This document shows, one piece after another, positions 36,929-45,136 of a DNA stretch of 64,000 nucleotides. Positions within the stretch are counted from its first letter, which is position 1. Every line of letters begins with the position of its first letter. The position numbers were made by a program, and so were the translations under genes. The stretch is from an uncultured Winogradskyella sp. (GTDB lineage Bacteria; Bacteroidota; Bacteroidia; Flavobacteriales; Flavobacteriaceae), in assembly GCF_947498005.1 (NCBI RefSeq), contig NZ_CANMIW010000001.1, positions 496,001 through 560,000 of the forward strand. The letters are read 5' to 3'. The notes under the pieces were generated by a model, which saw nothing but the letters and a program-made list of their open reading frames with translations, was not told where the DNA came from and searched no databases.

Positions 36929-36946
36929 TTCCCTTAAATTAGGGAA
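36929..36946 (+). other. TTCCCT/AGGGAA hairpin between the GNAT and aspartokinase genes
   Basis: TTCCCT (36929-36934) pairs with AGGGAA (36941-36946), a 6-bp stem with a 6-base loop, ending 6 bp before the kinase ATG. The same stem type occurs at 43567-43586, so it may be a dispersed repeat. Confidence 0.4.
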
Positions 36947-36952
36947 ACACGT

Positions 36953-38203
36953 ATGCGAGTTTATAAATTTGGAGGTGCATCTGTAAAGGATGCCAATGGT
37001 GTAAAAAATTTAGCAAAGGTTTTACAAACCACAGGACATGAGAAAGCATTAGTTGTAATTTCCGCAATGGGGAAAACAACCAATAGTATGGAATTGGTGG
37101 TTAAAAATTATTTTGAAAATAAAGACGATTTACAAAGCGCTATTCACGACGTTATTAAGTACCACAATGACATTTTGGTAGATTTATTTGAAAACAATAG
37201 ACACCAAGTATTCGTTGATGTTAAGGCATTTTTTGATGAATTAAACGCATTTTTTAAGAGTAATAAATCGCCAGATTATAATTATGTCTATGATCAAGTT
37301 ATTGGTTATGGAGAACTGATTTCAACTACAATTATCAGTCATTATTTAAATGAAATAGGATTAAAAAGTAATTGGGTAGATGTTAGAGAGTTATTAAAAA
37401 CGGATAGCTATTACCGACGTTCTAATGTAAATTGGGAAGCAACTCAAGAGAACATAAGTACTAAGTTAAATGCTAATGTTTTAAATATTACACAAGGATT
37501 TTTAGGAAGTGATGCCAATAATTTTACCACAACTTTAGGTAGAGAAGGGAGTGATTATACAGCAGCAATATTTGCCTATTGTTTAAACGCTAACAGTGTT
37601 ACGATTTGGAAAGATGTTCCTGGTGTACTTAATGCAGATCCTCGATATTTTGATAACACGCAACTGTTACATCAAATATCATACAGAGAGGCTATAGAAT
37701 TGGCTTTTTATGGTGCTTCTGTAATTCATCCAAAAACACTGCAGCCTTTACAAAGAAAAGAAATTCCGTTATACGTCAAGTCGTTTTTAAATCCAGAAGA
37801 AGCAGGTACTTGTGTAAGTAAAGGACAAGCCTTAGTGCCAGAAATTCCATGTTTTATTGTAAAGAAGAATCAAGTTTTAATATCATTATCTTCACTAGAT
37901 TTTTCATACATAATGGAAGAAAATATAAGTGAAATCTTCAGTTTATTACACCTGTATAAAATGAAGGTAGATGTAATTCAAAATTCAGCAATTAGTTTTT
38001 CTGTTTGTATCGAAAATTTATATGATAATTTAGAAAAACTATTGCAGCATTTAAAAGCAAAATTTAATGTAACATGCAACGATAATGTGAGTCTATACAC
38101 TATTAGGCACTACAATGACGATGCAATACAAGAGCTAGAAAAAGGTAAAACAGTATTATTAAAGCAATTAACACAAGGCACTGTGCAAATTGTAACTAAA
38201 TAA
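36953..38203 (+). CDS. Aspartate kinase
   Basis: This 416-residue amino-acid kinase phosphorylates aspartate at the start of Lys/Thr/Met synthesis. It has KFGGASVKDANGV (about 5-17), the GREGSDYTAAI site and SYREAIELAFYGASVIHPKTLQPL. The C-terminal 110 residues look like a shortened pair of ACT domains, so allosteric control is uncertain. It is monofunctional, without the homoserine dehydrogenase part. The gene follows GNAT and precedes the OlsF-like gene by 19 bp. Confidence 0.9.
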   Translation: MRVYKFGGASVKDANGVKNLAKVLQTTGHEKALVVISAMGKTTNSMELVVKNYFENKDDLQSAIHDVIKYHNDILVDLFENNRHQVFVDVKAFFDELNAFFKSNKSPDYNYVYDQVIGYGELISTTIISHYLNEIGLKSNWVDVRELLKTDSYYRRSNVNWEATQENISTKLNANVLNITQGFLGSDANNFTTTLGREGSDYTAAIFAYCLNANSVTIWKDVPGVLNADPRYFDNTQLLHQISYREAIELAFYGASVIHPKTLQPLQRKEIPLYVKSFLNPEEAGTCVSKGQALVPEIPCFIVKKNQVLISLSSLDFSYIMEENISEIFSLLHLYKMKVDVIQNSAISFSVCIENLYDNLEKLLQHLKAKFNVTCNDNVSLYTIRHYNDDAIQELEKGKTVLLKQLTQGTVQIVTK

Positions 38204-38218
38204 ACTTTCTTACATTTG
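38190..38218 (+). promoter_or_regulatory. Promoter TTG-N18-TACATTTG, possibly leaderless
   Basis: TTG 38190-38192 and TACATTTG 38211-38218, spacing 18, match the Bacteroidetes consensus fully. The ATG of the next gene is at 38223, 4 bases after the -7 box, so the transcript may begin at its start codon. The promoter overlaps the end of the kinase gene. Confidence 0.62.
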
Positions 38219-38222
38219 TTTT

Positions 38223-40061
38223 ATGGGTAAATCATCAGATACTGGTTTGGTAACCGCAAAAGAAGTCGCTAAGGCAATACATGCTGATAAGTATGGTTTC
38301 TTGGGTACTTTTTTTGGTTGGATTTTGATGAAAGTTCTTAAAATATCAACATTGAATAGGGTTTATAATCGTAATAAGCACTTAAGTAATGTTGAATTTT
38401 TAGATGGTATTTTGGATGAATTTCAGATAAAGTTCGAAATCCCAGAGGAAGACATGAAACGACTTCCTAAAAATGGACCTTACATTACAGTTTCTAATCA
38501 TCCACTTGGTGGTATAGATGGTATTCTATTGTTAAAGTTAATGATGGAACAGCGAAGTGATTTTAAAATCATTGCTAACTTTTTATTACATAGAATAGAG
38601 CCTTTAAAACCGTATATAATGCCAGTAAATCCTTTTGAAGAGCGAAAGGATGTAAAGAGTAGTATTGCAGGTTTTAAAAACGCTATTTTGCATTTAAGAG
38701 AAGGGCATCCTTTAGGTGTTTTTCCTGCCGGAGAAGTTTCGACATATCGCGATGGTAAATTAGTAGTTGATAAAGAATGGGAAGTAGCCGCAATGAAGTT
38801 AATACAAAAAGCTGAAGTACCAGTTGTTCCTATTTATTTCCATGCTAAAAACAGCCGTTTGTTTTATAGACTTTCTAAAATTAGTGATACACTAAGAACG
38901 GCAAAATTACCGTCAGAATTATTGACGCAGAAGCGTCGTGTTATAAAAGTTAGAGTAGGTAAACCTATTTCTGTAAAAGATCAAAAGGAACATAGTAATT
39001 TAAAGGATTTTTCGGATTTTTTAAGAAGAAAAACTTATATGTTATCTAAAACTTTTGAGGATAAACCTAAGATTTTAGATAATCTGCAATCACAATTAAA
39101 ACCCGTAAAATTACCAAAACGAATTGTCACACCAATAGCACCAGAAGTGATGATTGCTGAGGTAGATAAATTAAGGGATGACAATTGTAGACTTTTAGAA
39201 AGTAAAAACTATGAAGTGTTTTTGGCATCTGCAGAAGGTATTCCTAATATTTTAAGAGAAATTGGACGATTACGAGAAATTACATTTAGAGAAGTCGGTG
39301 AAGGTACCAATGAAGCTATAGATTTAGATACGTTTGATACTTATTACCACCACATGTTTTTATGGGATAACGATAAAAATATAATGGCAGGTGCTTATAG
39401 AATGGGCTTAGGGTCTCAAATTTTTGAACGTTATGGTATTGATGGATTCTATTTGCAAGACTTATTTCGTTTTGAACCAGAACTGCATAAAATGATGAGC
39501 CAATCCATAGAAATGGGTAGAGCATTTATCATTAAAGAATACCAGCAAAAACCAATGCCATTATTTTTGCTATGGAAAGGTATTGTGCATACAACGTTAC
39601 GTTTTCCGGAGCACAAATATTTAATAGGTGGCGTAAGTATAAGTAATCAGTTTTCTAACTTTTCTAAAAGTCTGATGATTGAGTTTATGAAATCACATTA
39701 TTACGATCCTTATGTAGCGCAATATGTTCATCCCAAAAAAGAATTTAAAGTAAAGTTACAGGATGCGGATAAAGAATTTGTGTTTGACGAAACTGAAGCG
39801 GATTTAAATAAATTTGATAAAATTATTGATGAAGTAGAACCAGGAGCATTACGACTTCCTGTTTTATTAAAAAAATACATAAAGCAAAATGCGAGACTTG
39901 TCGCTTTTAATGTAGACCCTCTGTTTAACAATGCTGTAGATGGTTTAATGTATATTAAAATTGCTGATTTACCTGAAAGTACAGTAAGGCCTGTGATGGA
40001 AGAATTTCAAGCGGAATTAGAACGAAAGTTTATGGATAATCATGAGCAACAAAACAATTAA
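38223..40061 (+). CDS. Two-domain acyltransferase (OlsF-like): ornithine-lipid synthesis candidate
   Basis: This 612-residue protein fuses a PlsC-type O-acyltransferase domain (about 80-300; SNHPLGGIDG with H93 and D99, FPAGEVS at 167-173) to a GNAT-like N-acyltransferase domain (about 310-520; MAGAYRMGLGSQIF). This is the layout of OlsF, which makes ornithine lipid in Serratia and is known in Flavobacterium johnsoniae. The PlsC motif is HX5D, not the usual HX4D. Substrate specificity is inferred. The end overlaps the next gene by 20 bp. Confidence 0.8.
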   Translation: MGKSSDTGLVTAKEVAKAIHADKYGFLGTFFGWILMKVLKISTLNRVYNRNKHLSNVEFLDGILDEFQIKFEIPEEDMKRLPKNGPYITVSNHPLGGIDGILLLKLMMEQRSDFKIIANFLLHRIEPLKPYIMPVNPFEERKDVKSSIAGFKNAILHLREGHPLGVFPAGEVSTYRDGKLVVDKEWEVAAMKLIQKAEVPVVPIYFHAKNSRLFYRLSKISDTLRTAKLPSELLTQKRRVIKVRVGKPISVKDQKEHSNLKDFSDFLRRKTYMLSKTFEDKPKILDNLQSQLKPVKLPKRIVTPIAPEVMIAEVDKLRDDNCRLLESKNYEVFLASAEGIPNILREIGRLREITFREVGEGTNEAIDLDTFDTYYHHMFLWDNDKNIMAGAYRMGLGSQIFERYGIDGFYLQDLFRFEPELHKMMSQSIEMGRAFIIKEYQQKPMPLFLLWKGIVHTTLRFPEHKYLIGGVSISNQFSNFSKSLMIEFMKSHYYDPYVAQYVHPKKEFKVKLQDADKEFVFDETEADLNKFDKIIDEVEPGALRLPVLLKKYIKQNARLVAFNVDPLFNNAVDGLMYIKIADLPESTVRPVMEEFQAELERKFMDNHEQQNN

Positions 40062-41061
40062 ACTTTGCAGTTTTGTATTTCTTTTGCCCTTGTTTTGTTT
40101 CGCTCAAACACTAACAGGAACTGTTGTAGATAAAACCACACAACAACCTATTGAAACTGTTGCCATTTATTTTGACAATACAACTCTTGGCACCACTACA
40201 GATAGTAATGGCGAGTTTTCTATAAGCTATACAGATGCAGTACAGTCTACGTTAGTAATTTCATATTTAGGTTACGAAAAGATTTTTATATCAGATTATA
40301 GATTAAAAACTAATATGAAAATCGAACTCATTGAAGCAAATAGTGCATTAGATGAGGTGCATATAGAATATGATGATGGTTTAACAAGACGACAAAAATT
40401 AAGATTATTTAAAAAAGAATTTCTTGGTGTCTCAAAGTATGGCAAATCATGTAAGATTTTAAATGAAGAAGATTTAGTCTTAAAATACGACAAGAAGAAT
40501 AAAGCCTTATACGCAAATTCTAAAGTGGCTCTTAAAATAGAAAACAGAGCGCTTAACTATGAAATTACTTATGACTTAATTGATTTTGAAATTAACTTTA
40601 AATACGCAAATTTAAATACTGTAGAATTTACTGTGAAGTCAGTTTTTTATTACGGCACTTCATTTTATAGAAATTTAGAGGACTCAGATAAACCTAAAAC
40701 AATTAAAAACAGAGAACGCGTTTATAATGGGTCTATACAGCATTTTATGCGATCTTTATATAACGAGAATTTAAGAGATGAAGACTATTTCATCTTTTTT
40801 GATGGCTTCGTTGTAAAAGAATGGTCTTACTTTAATGTAGATGCAATTGTAGACTCTAATTTAAAAAAAGTAACCTTAAAAGACAAAGTTTCTATTTTGT
40901 ATGATAAAGATTTTCAATCAGAATTACAGGTAGATATTGATGAATTTTACGTGGATATTTACGGGAATTATTCACCTATCGAAGGGATTTATTTTAGTGG
41001 CTCTATGGGTATACAGCGTGTTGGAGATACCTTACCTCTAGATTATGGAATTAGTAAATAA
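40042..41061 (+). CDS. Carboxypeptidase-regulatory-like outer-membrane-associated protein
   Basis: This 339-residue protein has a Sec signal (about 1-21, LFCFAQ) followed by a CarboxypepD_reg-like (DUF4480-like) beta domain (about 22-95): GTVVDKTTQQPIETVAIYF and GTTTDSNGEFSISY and LVISYLGYEK. The rest (100-339) is a beta-rich part of unknown type. Similar proteins in Bacteroidetes are outer-membrane or periplasmic. It overlaps the OlsF-like gene by 20 bp and ends at a terminator. Confidence 0.8.
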   Translation: MSNKTIKLCSFVFLLPLFCFAQTLTGTVVDKTTQQPIETVAIYFDNTTLGTTTDSNGEFSISYTDAVQSTLVISYLGYEKIFISDYRLKTNMKIELIEANSALDEVHIEYDDGLTRRQKLRLFKKEFLGVSKYGKSCKILNEEDLVLKYDKKNKALYANSKVALKIENRALNYEITYDLIDFEINFKYANLNTVEFTVKSVFYYGTSFYRNLEDSDKPKTIKNRERVYNGSIQHFMRSLYNENLRDEDYFIFFDGFVVKEWSYFNVDAIVDSNLKKVTLKDKVSILYDKDFQSELQVDIDEFYVDIYGNYSPIEGIYFSGSMGIQRVGDTLPLDYGISK

Positions 41062-41062
41062 A

Positions 41063-41090
41063 AAACCCAGAATGTTAATTCTGGGTTTGT
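41063..41090 (+). terminator. Terminator between convergent genes
   Basis: A perfect 11-bp stem (AAACCCAGAAT 41063-41073 with ATTCTGGGTTT 41078-41088) with loop GTTA. A run flanks the other side, so it can also end minus-strand transcription from the gene at 41104-41583. Confidence 0.88.
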
Positions 41091-41103
41091 AATTTATATC
41101 TCT

Positions 41104-41583
41104 CTAAATGCCTTTAAACCATTCTTGAAATTGCTTACCAAGTAAAAATGTTGGTTTCATTTCACCACCTAATGCAGCAACTAAACTCATAATCCAAGCT
41201 ACAAGTAATACTAGCCACATTACTAAATTTAAAAACGGAATCCATGAAGTTACCATAGCTATGATAATTAATCCTAGCATTTGTCTAACATAAAAAGAAC
41301 CAAATTCAGTTTTGTTACTGCTATTCATAATAATAGCGATTACCCAACCGATAAACGTAATATGGGCAATGATACCTACATTTTTTCCATCACTTAAAAC
41401 TTCTTTAGCATCATCTGCAAAATCACTGGCTGCTTTTTTTGCGTCATCAGCAAACTCTTTAGCATCATCAGATAATTCACTAGCTTTTTGGCTAATCTTA
41501 TCTCCTGCTTTTTTTGCACCTTCTTTTGCATCACCTATCATATCTTCTAGGTCATCGCTTAAATTTTTGTTATCGTCTGACAT
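41104..41583 (-). CDS. Stress-protein-like protein with DUF4870-like membrane domain
   Basis: A 159-residue protein with an amphipathic N-terminal half (KAGDKISQKASELSDDAK; 1-65) and three membrane helices (about 69-86, 98-118, 120-140) in a DUF4870-like layout. Its start, MSDDNKNLSDD, resembles that of the following LEA-like protein (MSDETKNLSDD). The two genes look like a pair made by duplication of the N-terminal module. Role unknown; probably envelope stress. Confidence 0.65.
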   Translation of the reverse strand: MSDDNKNLSDDLEDMIGDAKEGAKKAGDKISQKASELSDDAKEFADDAKKAASDFADDAKEVLSDGKNVGIIAHITFIGWVIAIIMNSSNKTEFGSFYVRQMLGLIIIAMVTSWIPFLNLVMWLVLLVAWIMSLVAALGGEMKPTFLLGKQFQEWFKGI

Positions 41584-41640
41584 TCTTTAATTTATTAGTA
41601 TTGGTTAGATTATAAAGTTAGTAAAAATTGCGAATAGTTT

Positions 41641-42303
41641 TTATTTCTTGCCAAATAACTTTTGGAAGAAGCCTTTAGTTTTTTGCTTCGCTTCAGTGTA
41701 AGTTTCCTTAGCGTCTTCTGATAGATCTTCAAATTTATCTTCTGCTGCATCCGCAAATTTTGAAGCTTTTTCTTTAGCATCATCAGCAAACTCACTTATT
41801 TTTTCACTTGCTTCACCAGCAAATTCTTTTGCTTTTGCTTTTGTTTCTTGGTAGGTTTCTTTAGCATCCTCAGCTAGTTCTGATGCCTTTTCCTTTGCTG
41901 CATCTGTATACTCATCAAGTTTTTCTCCAGCTTCATTAGCAAATTCTTTAGCTTTTGCTTTCGTTTCGTTGTAAGTTTCTTTAGCATCATCGGCTAATTC
42001 AGAAGCCTTTTCTTTTGCAGCATCAGTGAATTGATCTAATTTTTCGCCAGCTTCATCAGCATACTTTCCAGCTTTATCTTTTGCTTCAGAAAATGTTTCT
42101 TTTGCAGAGTCTTTAAAGTCATTTAGTTTTTCGCTGGTATTTTCAGCTAACTCAGATGTTTTTTCTTTTGCAGTATTTAAAGTGTCTTTGGTCTCATTTA
42201 CCAATTCGTTGGTTGCATCATTAATTTTTTCTGATGTGTTGTGTACTCCTTCTTTTGCAGAATCTAGAGTGTCATCACTTAAGTTTTTAGTTTCGTCTGA
42301 CAT
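41641..42303 (-). CDS. LEA-like/YtxH-type repeat protein
   Basis: This 220-residue hydrophilic protein is mostly Ala, Lys, Glu, Asp and Thr in 11-residue amphipathic turns such as DAAKEKASELA, like group-3 LEA and apolipoprotein-type helices. Three 40-residue (120 bp) units repeat in tandem. The protein ends with FFQKLFGKK. It has no signal peptide. Desiccation or membrane-stress protection is inferred from composition only. Confidence 0.7.
   Translation of the reverse strand: MSDETKNLSDDTLDSAKEGVHNTSEKINDATNELVNETKDTLNTAKEKTSELAENTSEKLNDFKDSAKETFSEAKDKAGKYADEAGEKLDQFTDAAKEKASELADDAKETYNETKAKAKEFANEAGEKLDEYTDAAKEKASELAEDAKETYQETKAKAKEFAGEASEKISEFADDAKEKASKFADAAEDKFEDLSEDAKETYTEAKQKTKGFFQKLFGKK
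41761..42120 (-). repeat. Three tandem 120-bp units inside the LEA-like gene
   Basis: Positions 41761-41880, 41881-42000 and 42001-42120 align without gaps, for example at the shared GAAGC/GATGCC and TTTTTC...CCAGC words. The period equals 40 codons. Copy number may vary between strains. Confidence 0.75.
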
Positions 42304-42378
42304 CGATTTTAGTTTTAGTTAAGACCGTAAAGTTACTAAAATAAGCGTGTTGTATATATTCAAGTATAAAATAGCTAA

Positions 42379-43158
42379 TTATCTAAACAACATAATAATG
42401 CCTCCAATTGCCGTAACAATCAAAATGAAGCGTCTGTAGTTAACATTAGAAATTAGTTTTACAATGTTTACTCCAATAAAAAAACCAATTAATACAGCTG
42501 GAATTAATACTGAATTTAATACCAAAGAATCTACTGAAACGGTTTTCCAAACAAAAATATGAAAGGGTAATTTAATGATATTAATGATAAAAAATAACCA
42601 AGCTGCTGTGCCAATAAATTCATTTTTTGGAAACCGCATGGTTAAAAAGTAAATGTTTGCAACAGGACCTGCTAAATTTCCTATCATAGTTGTGAAACCA
42701 GCTAAAAATCCCATACTTGAAGAAAATAATTTGTGCTTTGGTGGTTCTGTAGATTTTATTCTCTCAAGAAATAACATTATAAAAACAGAGACTATGATTA
42801 TTACAGCCATAAGCTTTTTAAAAACATATTCAGAGATGTCGTTACCAACCCAAACACCGACTAAAACACCAACAATCATCCAAGGGATTAGTTTTTTAAT
42901 AATTCCCCAATCTGCATGTCTATTGTAATAAATAACCGCTAGGATATCTGCGGAAATTAACATTGGTAACAATATCCCAGTAGAAGCTTTTTCCCCAAAT
43001 ACAAAGGCTAAGATTACAATGAGAATTATACCAATGCCTTTAATACCAGATTTAGATAAACCTAATAAAAAAACTGCGAAACTAATGGCAATCCATTGTA
43101 GCGCAGTTAAATTATAGGATTGAAGAATTTCTAAATAGGTCAATGATAATTGATTCAA
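42379..43158 (-). CDS. TauE/SafE family permease
   Basis: This 259-residue protein has about eight membrane helices and the TauE/SafE repeats: GLSKSGIKGIGI (about 34-45) and GFLAGFTTMIGNLAGPV (about 150-166). The family exports sulfite or organosulfonates. It is 7 bp from the VOC gene, likely the same transcript. Substrate unresolved. Confidence 0.85.
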   Translation of the reverse strand: MNQLSLTYLEILQSYNLTALQWIAISFAVFLLGLSKSGIKGIGIILIVILAFVFGEKASTGILLPMLISADILAVIYYNRHADWGIIKKLIPWMIVGVLVGVWVGNDISEYVFKKLMAVIIIVSVFIMLFLERIKSTEPPKHKLFSSSMGFLAGFTTMIGNLAGPVANIYFLTMRFPKNEFIGTAAWLFFIINIIKLPFHIFVWKTVSVDSLVLNSVLIPAVLIGFFIGVNIVKLISNVNYRRFILIVTAIGGIIMLFR

Positions 43159-43164
43159 TTATAA

Positions 43165-43551
43165 TTATAAAAAAGCTTCATCAACTGGTTCCCATAGTTC
43201 AATTTTATTGCCATCGTTGTCTAAAATCCAACCAAATTTCCCATAATCGTATTCTTCCATTTTACCAACAATTGTAACACCTTCTTCTTTTAAGGTTTTT
43301 AAAAGTTCTTCTAAATTTTCAACTCTATAGTTAAACATAAAGTCTTTTTTAGAAGGCTCTATGTATTTGGTGTCTTCTGCAAACGGACTCCATTGGGTAG
43401 AGCAATCCTTTCCTTCTTTATCCTTCCACCAAAATGTACAACCGTAATCGTCTGTATTAAAACCTAAGTGTTTTTTGTACCAATCTTTCGCTGCTTTTGG
43501 GTCTTTAGTTTTAAAAAATAATCCACCAATGCCTGTAACTCTTTTTTTCAT
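43165..43551 (-). CDS. VOC superfamily (glyoxalase-like) protein
   Basis: This 128-residue protein has the betaalphabetabetabeta VOC fold, with KKHLGFNTDDYGCTFWW and the C-terminal GNKIELWEPVD, where the Glu is a metal-ligand position in the family. Such proteins are glyoxalases, dioxygenases or antibiotic-binding proteins; there is not enough here to decide. It lies 7 bp before TauE/SafE. Confidence 0.82.
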   Translation of the reverse strand: MKKRVTGIGGLFFKTKDPKAAKDWYKKHLGFNTDDYGCTFWWKDKEGKDCSTQWSPFAEDTKYIEPSKKDFMFNYRVENLEELLKTLKEEGVTIVGKMEEYDYGKFGWILDNDGNKIELWEPVDEAFL

Positions 43552-43566
43552 CGAAATTTTATTTTC

Positions 43567-43624
43567 ATTCCCTTGAAAAAGGGAATCTAATTAAACTTAT
43601 ATCTACAAGGGTTTTAAAACCTTG
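43567..43624 (-). other. Two intergenic hairpins upstream of the VOC gene
   Basis: ATTCCCTT (43567-43574) pairs with AAGGGAAT (43579-43586) across a GAAA tetraloop. A second palindrome, CAAGG...CCTTG, spans 43606-43624. No T run follows. They may be dispersed repeats or leader structures. Confidence 0.5.
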
Positions 43625-43633
43625 CAGGAAACA

Positions 43634-44089
43634 TTATTTTTTTATTGCCTTTTCGTAGATTTCTATCCATTCTTCAACAGACATTTTTCCTAATAGTTGT
43701 TCAATTAAATCATAAGGTATGTCCTCCATTTTTTTAAATCTAACACAGCTTTTTCCCATGTCTAATTTGTATTTACAATGCTTTGGATATTCTTCTACAA
43801 ACCAATCGTATAATTCCTTTTTAGCATACATACCAGAATGATATAATGCAATAAAGTTTTTTTGAGATGCTAAATTTATAAAAGGTAAAGGCGGAAAAGG
43901 TTTACAATGGTAGCCATCTGGATAAATTGATTTTGGAACATAATAGCCTAGCATGCCATAACTCATACCTGCTTCTAAGCCTTTAGGCATATGTTTTTTT
44001 ATAAGCTTATTTAATTTTATGATAGGTTCTTTTCTGTCTTCGGGAAGTTGATTGATGTATTCTTCAGGTGTTTCGGCTTTATAGGTCAT
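43634..44089 (-). CDS. DUF1801 family protein
   Basis: This 151-residue soluble protein has the DUF1801 (YdhG-like) pattern: TPEEYINQLPEDRK (about 7-20), KGLEAGMSYGMLGYYVP and FKKMEDIPYDLIEQLL. The family is widely conserved and without known activity. It starts 27 bp downstream of the dehydrogenase gene and is likely co-transcribed with it. Confidence 0.85.
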   Translation of the reverse strand: MTYKAETPEEYINQLPEDRKEPIIKLNKLIKKHMPKGLEAGMSYGMLGYYVPKSIYPDGYHCKPFPPLPFINLASQKNFIALYHSGMYAKKELYDWFVEEYPKHCKYKLDMGKSCVRFKKMEDIPYDLIEQLLGKMSVEEWIEIYEKAIKK

Positions 44090-44115
44090 AAATTATATGA
44101 TTTTAATACTACAAG

Positions 44116-45057
44116 TTAGCAAAATTTAGCTTTAATCTTATCTACAATAGTTTGCGAAAGTTTTATGTTGCTTTCAATCGTCCAACCTGCAACATGTGGT
44201 GTTAGTAAAACGTTTTCAGCTTCTATTAAATATTGAAAAGCTTCTGGCATATTATTGGATGAGAATAAATTTTCAAACGACGATTTTTCGTATTCTAAAA
44301 CATCTAAACCTGCACCTAAGATTTTACCAGATTTTAATGCTGAAACTAAATCTTTGGTCACTACAGATTTGCCACGTGCTGTATTAATTAACCAAAATGG
44401 TTTTTGAAATCCGTTTATAAATGTTGAATCTACCATATTAATAGTTAATTCAGTTTGTGGTGTATGTAAACTGAGTACATCTGCTTTTTCTTGTAATACT
44501 TCTAAAGATACTTGTTTAGCATTAGCATCTTCAGCATTGTCTTTTAAATCGTGGCATAAAACGTCTACATCAAAGCCTCTTAGTTTTTTAGCAAAAGCTT
44601 TTCCCATATTTCCATAGCCAATTAGTCCAACGGTTTTGCCATCTAACTCTAAGCCTCTATTTTCTTCTCGTAACCATTTTCCCTGTCTTACTTCGTTGTG
44701 AGCTTTGTTCAGTTTGTTGAAGAGTGATAGTAGCATTCCTAAAGCATGCTCGCCAACCGCATTTCGGTTACCTTCTGGTGCAGAAATGAGATGAATACCT
44801 TTTGCTGTGGCATAATCACAGTCTATATTTTCTAAACCAGCACCAACACGTCCTATAAATTTCAGATTTTTAGCTGCATTTAAGAACTGCTGATCGATAG
44901 AGAACCGACTGCGAATAATAAATCCATCGTAATCTGCAATTTTGGCTTCAATTTCTGCTTTAGAAGATGTGTAATCTATGTGATTTGTGAATCCTAAATC
45001 GTTAAGATGATTTAAGAGTAAAGGATGGTTAGAGTCTAGGTGTAGTATTTTCATCAA
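44116..45057 (-). CDS. D-isomer-specific 2-hydroxyacid dehydrogenase
   Basis: This 313-residue enzyme has the Rossmann NAD site GLIGYGNMGKAFAKKLRGFD (about 144-163), NTARG and the catalytic region TPHVAGWT; the catalytic Arg is in NTARGKSV. It is of the SerA/hydroxypyruvate reductase class, but shorter than PGDHs with ACT domains. The substrate could be 3-phosphoglycerate, lactate or glyoxylate. The start at 45057 has two Met in a row. Confidence 0.88.
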   Translation of the reverse strand: MMKILHLDSNHPLLLNHLNDLGFTNHIDYTSSKAEIEAKIADYDGFIIRSRFSIDQQFLNAAKNLKFIGRVGAGLENIDCDYATAKGIHLISAPEGNRNAVGEHALGMLLSLFNKLNKAHNEVRQGKWLREENRGLELDGKTVGLIGYGNMGKAFAKKLRGFDVDVLCHDLKDNAEDANAKQVSLEVLQEKADVLSLHTPQTELTINMVDSTFINGFQKPFWLINTARGKSVVTKDLVSALKSGKILGAGLDVLEYEKSSFENLFSSNNMPEAFQYLIEAENVLLTPHVAGWTIESNIKLSQTIVDKIKAKFC

Positions 45058-45136
45058 TCAATTGTGACTTAATTTGCCTTATATTTTAATGTTTAAAAAT
45101 AAGGAAGACTTTTTAATTGATGTAACGCTTTTGATT

